Assembly: GCA_038993745.2 (NCBI GenBank)
Contig: CP160629.1
Coordinates: forward strand, 1,364,001-1,428,000
DNA: 64,000 bases
Direction: 5' to 3'
Source: Aliivibrio fischeri
Lineage (GTDB): Bacteria; Pseudomonadota; Gammaproteobacteria; Enterobacterales; Vibrionaceae
Part shown: positions 9,181-17,209 of the stretch, one piece after another
How positions within the stretch are numbered: the first letter of the stretch is position 1
Layout: each line of letters starts with the position of its first letter
Notes under the pieces: generated by a model
What the model was told of the DNA's origin: nothing
What the model saw: the letters and a program-made list of their open reading frames with translations, nothing else
Database searches by the model: none
Position numbers and translations under genes: made by a program

Positions 9181-10536
9181 TTATTTTTCGTCAGATATCT
9201 TTTCTATATCAATAATCTTTGAACGGTTAACAATGATTTTCCAGCGGTGCAACTGCGTGCTGTAATCATCCATTGTCTCTCTAATGACCAAATTAATTAA
9301 ATGACGTTTCTCAACAGATTCTTTACTGACTTGACCATCATTTAAGTGATAAATCTTTTGAGACCCTTTCTCCATTAAACGAGCGATAGGGCGCAAATCA
9401 ATCAGCATGGTTTCACGAGTTTGTTCATAACCACTCATGAATTTGGTAATGGCCATTTTAGTTTGACTTTTATAGGCTAAAACCACTTCTTCACGTTGCA
9501 CAACACGGTGTTTACGTAATTTTTGAATATCAGAATCAAGCTCAGCAAACGTCATGTAATCAAGCCATTCTAATTTTCTTCCAACATAAGTATTACTTGT
9601 TGGGTCAAGGTAGCGTTTACGCCACTTAGGTTGTCCTTTACGTATCCAACGCCACATTACATCACGTAAGTCATCCTTAAAGACTTCACGCATGGCATAG
9701 ATAAATGAGACCGCAAAAATGAAAGAGGCCGTAATTTCCCCCAAGAAACCACGAGCTTGAATCACCATTAATGATACAAAGATCATAACCACAGCCGTCG
9801 CACCGCCTTTTACCATACGCTTAATATGTTTACCTAAAGCAAGGTTCTTTTCTTTAAGTACGATAGGGAATTCGATTAAACGACGTAGTAAACGCATTTT
9901 GTTTGACATACGAGTGATATCTTCCCGAGCTTTACGAGAGTTATAACTCTTATCTAAACGATGTAGATCTTCTTTTTCACAGAAATCGATAAGCTTCTCT
10001 TTCACTTCTTTATATTCTTCATTACGCGGCATGTGCGCAATCAGAGAAAGAAACTTCTGCTCGGTGTACCAAGAAAGGTAATTGTCGATGTTTGCGTAGT
10101 AACGCTTTAGCGTATCGTCATAAGGAACGTTACGGCGTAACTTTCTAAGAATATCAATTGCGAGTTCAATAGCATCTTCAACTTCCTCGTGCGTAATGTC
10201 GTCACGAGTCGTATCGCTTAGTTGTTGTATCGCTTTCTCTAATGCAAGGGCATATTGATAGGCGTATAAACTCAAACTTAAACGATATTGTTCGCTCGAT
10301 AAACGTCCACGTTGTGCAAGGCGAGAGTGCACAAGAGGTAGGTGGTTTTTATCACTAAAATAGGTTCGTTGGCTTTGAATCGAGTTGTAATAAAACTCAG
10401 ATTCAGAAATCATATCCTTGTTTAATCCAAGCTCACCAGGAATAAAAAGAAACATTTCTAGTTCATGTTGTTTGGATTCTTCAACAATATGAGAAATTTT
10501 TAGTGATAAGCCATCCTTCTTACCAACTGTAATCAC
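9181..10536 (-). CDS. Membrane protein of unknown function
   Basis: I do not recognise a named family. The 451-residue protein has a long charged N-terminal part (about 1-235, mostly helical, rich in Lys/Arg/Glu), two hydrophobic segments near residues 240-262 and 265-285 (AVVMIFVSLMVIQA and ITASFIFAVSFIYAM) that fit a helical hairpin in the inner membrane, and a long charged C-terminal part. It has no signal peptide and no known catalytic motif. The start is GTG (ITVGKKDG) with TAGGAA about 9 bases upstream. It is divergent from cvfB with about 90 bp between starts. Confidence 0.75.
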   Translation of the reverse strand: MITVGKKDGLSLKISHIVEESKQHELEMFLFIPGELGLNKDMISESEFYYNSIQSQRTYFSDKNHLPLVHSRLAQRGRLSSEQYRLSLSLYAYQYALALEKAIQQLSDTTRDDITHEEVEDAIELAIDILRKLRRNVPYDDTLKRYYANIDNYLSWYTEQKFLSLIAHMPRNEEYKEVKEKLIDFCEKEDLHRLDKSYNSRKAREDITRMSNKMRLLRRLIEFPIVLKEKNLALGKHIKRMVKGGATAVVMIFVSLMVIQARGFLGEITASFIFAVSFIYAMREVFKDDLRDVMWRWIRKGQPKWRKRYLDPTSNTYVGRKLEWLDYMTFAELDSDIQKLRKHRVVQREEVVLAYKSQTKMAITKFMSGYEQTRETMLIDLRPIARLMEKGSQKIYHLNDGQVSKESVEKRHLINLVIRETMDDYSTQLHRWKIIVNRSKIIDIEKISDEK

Positions 10537-10625
10537 AGGAAATTCCTATAAAAATGCTAATTCATACAGCAAGCATATCAGAGTTCGGGTATAATCACCG
10601 AGTATTTTATTTAGGAATTGAAGTA

Positions 10626-11462
10626 ATGGTTAAAATTGGTCAAATCAACAAATTAGAAGTAACAAAAACCGTAGATTTTGGTGTCTTTTTAGATGGCGAA
10701 GATTTTGGTTCAATTCTTCTTCCAAGTCGTTTTGTTCCAGAAGGCACAGAAGTAGGCGAAGCACTGGATGTGTTTATCTATTTTGATTCAGAAAATGAAG
10801 TGGTAGCAACAACTGAAACGCCAAAAGCACAAGTGGGTCAATTTGGACTAATGAACGTGATCGGTACAAACAGTATCGGTGCATTTGTGGATTGGGGCAT
10901 TGCTAAAAAAGATCTGCTTATTCCATTTAGTGAGCAACGTGGTCGTTTAAATGAAGGTCAATCAATCCTTGTTTATGTATACACAGATAAAGCCTCTGGT
11001 CGTATCGTAGGAACAACACGTTTCAACAAGTGGTTAGATAAGACACCAGCAAACTACGAGAAAGGTCAACAAGTTGATATCTTAATTGCTGAGCGAACGG
11101 ATCTTGGTTACAAAGCCGTAGTGAATGGCGAGCATTGGGGATTAATTTTCCACTCTGATGTATTTGGCAAACTGTTCATTGGTAAGCAACTAAAAGCATT
11201 CATTAGTGATGTGCGTGAAGATGGTAAAATCTCATTATCGCTTCAACGTCCAGGTAAAGCACGTATGGATGACTTAAGTGAAAAAGTGATTGCGACATTA
11301 GAGAAGAAAGACGGTTTCTTACCGCTAAGTGATAAATCATCACCAGATGCAATTTTTGCTGAGTTTAGAACCAGTAAAGGCACGTTTAAGAAAACTATTG
11401 GTGGTTTATATAAAGCAGGCAAGATCACCATCGAAAAAGACGGTATTCATTTAGTTAAATAA
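10626..11462 (+). CDS. cvfB: CvfB family S1-like RNA-binding protein
   Basis: Cytoplasmic protein of the CvfB/YitL family (conserved virulence factor B), which in staphylococci binds RNA through S1-type OB folds and affects virulence gene expression. The 278 residues hold an N-terminal S1-like OB fold (VDFGVFLDGEDFGSILLP), a second (GAFVDWGIAKKDLLIPFSEQ, about 70-95), a third (about 140-210) and a C-terminal winged-helix region ending TIGGLYKAGKITIEKDGIHLV. ATG 10626 with AGGA 10 bases upstream is preferred over an in-frame ATG at 10554, which would overlap the divergent promoter region. The function in Vibrionaceae is not established. Confidence 0.88.
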   Translation: MVKIGQINKLEVTKTVDFGVFLDGEDFGSILLPSRFVPEGTEVGEALDVFIYFDSENEVVATTETPKAQVGQFGLMNVIGTNSIGAFVDWGIAKKDLLIPFSEQRGRLNEGQSILVYVYTDKASGRIVGTTRFNKWLDKTPANYEKGQQVDILIAERTDLGYKAVVNGEHWGLIFHSDVFGKLFIGKQLKAFISDVREDGKISLSLQRPGKARMDDLSEKVIATLEKKDGFLPLSDKSSPDAIFAEFRTSKGTFKKTIGGLYKAGKITIEKDGIHLVK

Positions 11463-11481
11463 CGTTTTTACCTAAAAAAAT

Positions 11482-11589
11482 AGCCCGTAACTATTCCTGG
11501 TCACGGGCTTTGGGAAACGGCTCATCGCGAGCCTTGCGCTAATAATAAAATGGAAAGCATTACCTTATTTAGCGTAGTTCAAGGGCTCG
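11482..11589. other. Cluster of hairpins between convergent cvfB and the GGDEF gene
   Basis: Three potential stems occur: AGCCCGT 11482-11488 with ACGGGCT 11503-11509 followed by TTT (a poor terminator for cvfB); GGCTC 11519-11523 with GAGCC 11529-11533; and a longer imperfect stem pairing 11528-11542 (CGAGCCTTGCGCTAA) with 11569-11589 (TTAGCG...CAAGGGCTCG). The last two compete for the same bases. It may be a terminator region, a small repeat or a structured RNA. Confidence 0.4.
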
Positions 11590-11624
11590 TTCTGTCCAGT
11601 TTTTCTTCAGTTTATTTTCTGCAA

Positions 11625-13175
11625 TTATATATCTTGATAGTGAGTGATTTTATTACGTCCATTATGTTTTGAGTAATATAGCGCTTTATCCGCTTGTTCA
11701 ATTACATCATCTAATAGTACGTTTGGTTTATTAATTGTCGTAATCCCTGCACTCAAGGTAATGTCTTCATGAAGCGTATTATAGTTTGAGATTTGCGTAC
11801 GTATTTGGTCAGTAAATTCAATCACTGACTCAATGTCATTATCTCGAATAAAAAGAATAAACTCCTCACCACCATAACGACCAGCTAATACATTAGGGTA
11901 TTGAGCCATTGTTCTACCCACGATAGCGATCACCTTATCGCCAACTAGATGTCCGTAATTATCATTAATACGTTTAAAGAAATCGATATCCAATAAAATA
12001 ATCGAATAGGGTTTAAATTTGTTATTACTGTTACTCGATTTTATGAGTGGCGATACCTTGCTATGAAACGTCCCACGGTTGTATAAGCCAGTTAAATAGT
12101 CTCTATTAAGTACATTAATTAATTTTCTATGGCGATGGTTAAGTAACAACATCAAAATCAAGATTAAAGTCGTTAAGCTGATCACTAAAGTCAGCAAGCT
12201 ATATAGCAATGTATTGGTTGGTTGATTTAATTCATCTCGAGAAATACCTGAAATGATCGCCCAGTCCAAATAAGGGTAATAGATAAACAACACATCTTTT
12301 TGATACGTTTTATTATCTAAAGTAATTTGGTAAGTGTAATCCTCAATATCCATACGAGAATGATCACTTGAAGTGGTTTGATGTTGATTCATCTGTAAAT
12401 TGTACGCATGAGCAGACTGACGTATTTTTTCTAACAGTCCATCAGCGTGAGAACCAATTAAGTCACGAACATTTTCGCCTTCATAGCTAGGGTGAAGCAA
12501 TAACTTACCATCTAGGTCGATGACATAGACATAACCAGTTTCACCATATTGATATTTATTTAACTTGCCTTTAAGTAAGCTTTTATCAATAAAGTGAAGA
12601 AGTTCGTCCTTATAAGCACTTGCCGATACGATAAGATCAGAATCAGGCAAGTAAACCGAGTAAGTGATTTTCTTTCTTGGCTTCTCATCTCCAGGGTTTG
12701 TCCATAAATACTCAACAAAATTATCATCATTGCCAATTTGTTGCTGAATATGCAGGTACTGGCCAACATTACGACCCTGAAAGATAGGGTGGTACAGTAA
12801 ATCCCCATTCGAGTTTAGAATGTAAGGATAGCCAGTGTCTCCAATTTTGCTGTCGTTAATATAGTCTTGTATGACTCTTTTTTTTTGCTCAGCACTTAAT
12901 ACTGGAGAGTTTTGAATTTGAGAAATAAATTCAGCAGAGGTTGTCACTATGCCTTTTAAATAACGTTTAATAGACTCATTAAGTGCAGTGTCTACAATAT
13001 CGTAACTGGCTTCAATTGAGTTGTTGAATGCCTGAAAGGATGATGTTTTGATTGTTTTTTCAACAGATTTAAAGTTTTTGACACTAAACGTGAGTGAAAT
13101 AGCAGCCATCCCAACCAAGAGTAAGATGATAATTGGTTGTAAGAACGATAAGCGCTGAAGACGAGATTGAGGCAT
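11625..13175 (-). CDS. Diguanylate cyclase with periplasmic Cache sensor and GGDEF domain
   Basis: Makes the second messenger cyclic di-GMP from two GTP in response to a periplasmic signal. 516 residues: TM1 near 12-31; a double Cache-type sensor about 35-320 with two similar repeats (GDTGYPYILNSNGDLLYHP and GETGYVYVIDLDGKLLLHP); TM2 near 322-347; and a GGDEF domain about 355-515 with RDYLTGLYNRG, DIDFFKRINDNYGH and the active site GRYGGEEFILF. The RxxD inhibitory site five residues before GGEEF is absent (PNVL), so this type of product inhibition is not expected. No EAL domain. It is a single-gene unit, convergent with cvfB. Confidence 0.92.
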   Translation of the reverse strand: MPQSRLQRLSFLQPIIILLLVGMAAISLTFSVKNFKSVEKTIKTSSFQAFNNSIEASYDIVDTALNESIKRYLKGIVTTSAEFISQIQNSPVLSAEQKKRVIQDYINDSKIGDTGYPYILNSNGDLLYHPIFQGRNVGQYLHIQQQIGNDDNFVEYLWTNPGDEKPRKKITYSVYLPDSDLIVSASAYKDELLHFIDKSLLKGKLNKYQYGETGYVYVIDLDGKLLLHPSYEGENVRDLIGSHADGLLEKIRQSAHAYNLQMNQHQTTSSDHSRMDIEDYTYQITLDNKTYQKDVLFIYYPYLDWAIISGISRDELNQPTNTLLYSLLTLVISLTTLILILMLLLNHRHRKLINVLNRDYLTGLYNRGTFHSKVSPLIKSSNSNNKFKPYSIILLDIDFFKRINDNYGHLVGDKVIAIVGRTMAQYPNVLAGRYGGEEFILFIRDNDIESVIEFTDQIRTQISNYNTLHEDITLSAGITTINKPNVLLDDVIEQADKALYYSKHNGRNKITHYQDI

Positions 13176-13299
13176 AAGATTAAAATCCTTTTAACGGTAC
13201 ATGCAATTGTATTGGAAAGTATGGACTCTATCAATATGTTCTGATTTTATTCGGATTGAATGAGAAATAGACAAACGATTGATAATGAAAAAAAATTAC

Positions 13300-13328
13300 T
13301 TGCAGACTGATTCTGAACTCGATAATAT
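13300..13328 (+). promoter_or_regulatory. Sigma-70 promoter of the tRNA-Val pair
   Basis: TTGCAG (13300-13305) and TAATAT (13323-13328) are separated by exactly 17 bp and lie 20 bp before the first tRNA. Confidence 0.72.
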
Positions 13329-13348
13329 CAACCTCGTTCTAAAGGAAT

Positions 13349-13425
13349 GCGTCTGTAGCTCAGTTGGTTAGAGTACTACCTTGACATGGTAGGGGTCGGT
13401 GATTCGAGTTCACTCAGACGCACCA
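13349..13425 (+). tRNA. tRNA-Val (anticodon GAC), copy 1
   Basis: A 77-nt cloverleaf: acceptor stem GCGTCTG / CAGACGC, D arm TAGCTCAGTTGGTTAGAG, anticodon loop with GAC at 13383-13385, T arm GGTTCGA-like (GTGATTCGAGTTCAC), and an encoded CCA end. It reads valine codons GUC and GUU. It is the first of a tandem pair 77 bp apart that shares a promoter and a terminator. Confidence 0.95.
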
Positions 13426-13502
13426 TTCCTTCTGTTTGTTTTTGTCAAACAACAACTATTGATTTAGTCACAATAGGTTTTATAGAAGATTTAGAACACA
13501 GT

Positions 13503-13579
13503 GCGTCCGTAGCTCAGTTGGTTAGAGTACTACCTTGACATGGTAGGGGTCGGTGATTCGAGTTCACTCGGACGCACCA
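13503..13579 (+). tRNA. tRNA-Val (anticodon GAC), copy 2
   Basis: A 77-nt tRNA identical to copy 1 except for one compensated acceptor-stem pair (GCGTCCG / CGGACGC, C-G in place of T-A). The anticodon GAC is at 13537-13539 and CCA is encoded. The variable accessory block begins right after this gene and its terminator. Confidence 0.95.
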
Positions 13580-13593
13580 TTATTTAAACGAAG

Positions 13594-13620
13594 AAGCCCA
13601 CCTATTGTGTGGGCTTTTTT
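13594..13620 (+). terminator. Intrinsic terminator of the tRNA-Val pair
   Basis: An 8-bp perfect stem (AAGCCCAC / GTGGGCTT) with a 7-nt loop and six T residues, 14 bp after the second tRNA. Confidence 0.9.
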
Positions 13621-13754
13621 GTATCTGTGATTTACATAATCCTTTGATAACATCCTCAATCTTCAATATTTGGTAAATTTGCCTATTCATTTAGTAAAAA
13701 TGCAATTTACTTCTAGGTTATTCTTCGAAAGTAATTTTTAGAAATAAATGAGTA

Positions 13755-16231
13755 ATGAAAGTGTGGGATGAAAAGCTAGAAGATTTTGTTGATCTTGATG
13801 AACTAGAAAGCGAAATAACTAAACCCAAGAAGCAACCAACGTATAGAAATGCTTTTTATAAACCAGTTGAAGATGGTTTTATTACACCAGAGCAAAAAGC
13901 CAAACAAGAACAACCTCATAATGAACCAGTAGTAGAAAAGAGCGCTCCAGTTGCTGCGTACGAATACAATATTGAAATAGCGTGCGCACAAGAAGATCTT
14001 GTTACGTATCAGATAGGTGCATTTTCACTTGGAAAAACAGATAACGAACCATTAATTAGTTCATGGAAAAAATCCGCATCACAAGCAGGTTTTACTCTAT
14101 TGACTGCGTCTATTATGGTTAATGAGCCTAAAACACTTTATCGTGAATTCTTTTCATTAAGTGGTCAGGCTCTTTCATTTAAAGAGGTTACTCCTGTTAA
14201 AAAAGGAGTAGGAACACATACCGAATCTTTTGTTCCTATTAAAACAGCCGTTCAAGTAGGTGAGCAACTTGGTTGGCCAACGGCTGGTTTTTATTACCAT
14301 TTTGTTGATGATAAATTAGCCCATGAATATCAGATCGTAGGTAATGACGCATCTACTTTTTTTGTTACTCAATCGAGCGTAGATCAGTTAAGTTCATCGC
14401 TTTTATCTGATCATCAGTACAATTTCATACTTATTCCTTGGAAAATCAATAACTCACCGGTAACAAGGCAGCATTTATTGTATTTACCACAAAAAATGAC
14501 TCAACAAGAGTTTGCAGAGTTAAACGCAACTTGGTTAGATGAAAATGCCTGCCTATTAGATGTAGAAACCATAGTTAAATCAAAAAATGAAAGCGTATTA
14601 GTGCGTGAGAAAACAGATAATAATTCAGTAGCTTATGTGATTCAATCTGGTGATTCGTTATGGAAAATAGCCCATCAACAAGGGACAACTATTGAGAATC
14701 TTGTTGAACTAAATCCTCAATACAAAGGAAAAGAAGGGCAGATAAAGGTAGGTGATACCCTTGTTATTGAACTAAAGAAGAATGAAAACACCGCAGCCTC
14801 TGCTCATGTTGTGGTACTAAATGGAGATGGTAATAGAGAAACATGGGATGAAATAGCCAAGCAGCATTGTATGGCCCCAAGGAGTTACTTAAACTAAATC
14901 CAATGTTTGAAGACAATCCATCTGCGTTAAAAGTGGGTGATGAGTTATGTGTAAATGATTCACAACAAGCTCAAGATAAAGAAGAAAGAATCACATTACC
15001 ACCTATTGTTTTAACGCATATAGGACAAGTATCTAGTTTTGTGAATAGCTTTAGCACTATGAGTAAGAGGCTATTAAATGCATTTGTGGTTGCCGCATTA
15101 AGTGACAAAAATATTCCAGCTAATACGCCCATTGTGAATGTAGGAAAGAAAACATTAAGATCAACCGAGTTGTCTTCTTCAAATGACTTAGAATTACTTG
15201 CTAATGGAAAAGGCCAGCTAATAAAGAAAAAGGCAGACGGAGAAAGTGTTAAAGCAATACAAAAAGCATTATTAAAACTCAATTTTGACTTGGGAAGCGC
15301 AGGCGCAGATGGTAAGTTTGGCTCTGGAACAGAAAGTGTGATAAAAACATTCCAAACTACCTATACACCAACAAATAAAATTCATGCAGATTACAAAATC
15401 GGCAGCGCCGATGGAATAGTAGGAAAGAATACATTATTGGCGTTAGATGAAGCAGTTGTTGGTAAGTGGGTTTATGAGCGAGGTGAATTTAAATTTACGT
15501 TATCAATAATGCAAGATATTTATCCATCAGTAAAAGATAGTAAAAAAGAAGAATTAAAAGCTATCGCAGATGAACTTAATAACCATCTTGAGTTTTATAA
15601 GTTAGATACACCTTTACGAAGAGCTCATTTTTTTGCACAAATAATGCAGGAAACAGGGCAATCACTAAGTTTAGAAGAGAGCTTTGTTTACAGTATTGAA
15701 GGTCTAAAAAGTACTTTTAAAGTCTTTAGAAAAGAACCAAGTTTAGCAATTAAATACGGATATAGTCATAGAGATCCAATAACTAGACGTAGAGTTAAAA
15801 CGGATGGTTCAAATATGTCGACTTCTGATTACCAAGCTATAGCAAATTATGCGTATGGGAATCGAATGAATAATGGAGATAGTGAAACTGGTGATGGCTG
15901 GCGTTATAGAGGAAGAGGCTTAAAACAATTAACAGGTAAAGATAATTATAATCATTTTTCTGATTGGCATACTAAAAATGTAAGCGAATGGCCTGAAGAT
16001 AAAAAGATGAATTTTATAAATGAACCTCAACGATTACTCGAATTAAAATATGCGACAAGATCTGCTGCATATTTTTGGATAGAACATAAATTATATGAAA
16101 AAGCAGATCAAGGCGATAAAGAGATAGTTTCGAATGCCATAACTGAAGTTATTAACAAAAATACAAAGAGTTACGAGCTTAGGTATGATAATTTTATTAA
16201 ATTGAGAAAGTTAGGTGTATTGAATGACTAG
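13755..16231 (+). CDS. Putative secreted cell-wall hydrolase / T6SS-type effector: LysM, peptidoglycan-binding and GH19 domains (frameshifted in this sequence)
   Basis: Two frames (13755-14897 and 14867-16231) join into one protein of about 825 residues if one C is restored in the CCCC run at 14874-14877 (MAPKELLKLNP...). Order: an N-terminal region without signal peptide (1-290) with AGFYYHF and LIPWK motifs that recall MIX domains of type VI effectors (inference); LysM about 293-340 (YVIQSGDSLWKIA); a second LysM-like repeat 361-398; a peptidoglycan-binding domain about 494-575 (ADGKFGSGTESVIKTFQ); and a GH19 chitinase/lysozyme-like domain about 596-825 with AQIMQETGQ (likely catalytic Glu) and GDGWRYRGRGLKQLTG. 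An exported protein gene overlaps its 3' end. The lack of Sec signal plus an exported partner suits an antibacterial effector-immunity pair. No T6SS structural genes are in the window. Confidence 0.75.
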
Positions 16232-16736
16232 TTTAAATGGCTTACTTACATTATTTTTAACGACTTCTGTTAATGCTGCAACACTGTGTAATGCAGATGA
16301 AGTTGTATATTTTAGTTGTAAATTAGAAGACCAGAAAATCGTTTCTATTTGTGCTAGAGACAATAATCAACCGAACAAAGGTTACGTTCAATGGAGATTA
16401 GGTTCAGAGCATAAAAAAGACTTAATTCCTGTGGATATACAAGCACCTGAACAGTTAATACAAGTAAATAATTATTCTGAAAATATTTATAATTTCATAT
16501 CTTTTACTTTGCATCATAATGAAAAATTATATAGTGCATATATGGGAGACTATGGCGAAGAGCATTGGATGGAAGGTATTACTATAGGTAAGCGACAATT
16601 AAGTTGTGATACGCCTGTAATTAGTGATTATCGCACAGGAAAATATGACCAAAGCCTCACAAAAGGTAATGTTGCTCTTTCTGATTACCCATTTAACCAA
16701 ATAGTTGACGCAGCTTTAAAGACAGAAATTAAATAG
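16224..16736 (+). CDS. Small exported protein, probable immunity partner of the upstream hydrolase
   Basis: 170 residues with an N-terminal signal peptide (hydrophobic GLLTLFLTTSVNA, cleavage likely after Ala about 19) and four cysteines in the mature part (CNADEVVYFSCKL, SICARD, QLSCDT) that could form disulfides, as expected for a periplasmic protein. I do not recognise a named domain. The start codon overlaps the hydrolase stop by 8 bases, so the two are translationally coupled. A cell-wall-degrading effector needs a periplasmic inhibitor, which is the basis for the immunity suggestion. It is followed by a strong terminator, which closes a two-gene unit. Confidence 0.65.
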   Translation: MTSLNGLLTLFLTTSVNAATLCNADEVVYFSCKLEDQKIVSICARDNNQPNKGYVQWRLGSEHKKDLIPVDIQAPEQLIQVNNYSENIYNFISFTLHHNEKLYSAYMGDYGEEHWMEGITIGKRQLSCDTPVISDYRTGKYDQSLTKGNVALSDYPFNQIVDAALKTEIK

Positions 16737-16744
16737 TTTGGTTT

Positions 16745-16770
16745 AAACCGCTCAGCAGAGCGGTTTTTTT
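16745..16770 (+). terminator. Intrinsic terminator after the effector/immunity pair
   Basis: A 9-bp perfect stem (AAACCGCTC / GAGCGGTTT) with a 4-nt loop and seven T residues. Confidence 0.92.
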
Positions 16771-16903
16771 ATACATATTTTCGCCATTAACCCTTCAAAA
16801 TTACTCACCATATCAATGATCTTTCTCTAACTTAATGTACAATACGCCGCATTAAATCTTGTATCTTTTGCAAGTAGAAACAACAAAATGAGAAGTAAAC
16901 GTT

Positions 16904-17056
16904 ATGGCTAAAGCTCCAGCGAAAAAAGCGACCAAAGCAAAACCAAGCAAAGGCTTTGAAGAAACTCTGTGGGATACCGCGAATCAACTGCGTGGCAGCG
17001 TTGAATCATCAGAATACAAACACGTGGTATTGAGCCTTATAGTTACCTGGTACTGA
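16904..17056 (+). pseudogene. hsdM: hsdM 5' remnant (type I restriction methyltransferase)
   Basis: A 50-codon ORF whose Lys/Ala-rich start and following GFEETLWDTANQLRGSVE plus SSEYKHVVLSLI match the N-terminus of type I methylase subunits, which are normally about 500 residues. Similarity stops near 17040, where the sequence passes into a fragment of another gene. Everything after the first 46 or so codons and the hsdS and hsdR genes are gone. This is a deletion scar and not a one-base error. Confidence 0.7.
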
Positions 17057-17157
17057 TGACAAGGGGTAGAGATGGCGTAGTGTTTTATTTCCCCCAGGAG
17101 GCACTGTTCGATGAAACTTACGAATATTTCTTAAGTGCAGGTGCGAAGGAACTCTAG
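17035..17157 (+). pseudogene. 3' remnant of a helicase gene (DUF2075-like C-terminus)
   Basis: In the frame that ends with TAG at 17155 the sequence reads YSYLVLMTRGRDGVVFYF, then DETYEYFLSAGAKEL. This resembles helicase motif VI and the tail of DUF2075 superfamily 1 ATPases, which are common in defence islands. There is no start codon and the rest of the gene is missing. It is joined directly to the hsdM remnant, so one deletion probably removed the end of hsdM and most of this gene. Confidence 0.5.
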
Positions 17158-17209
17158 GTCTTCATATTGTTGGTTCAGGGTAAAATAATAAGAAAGGTAG
17201 ATAGGTACA

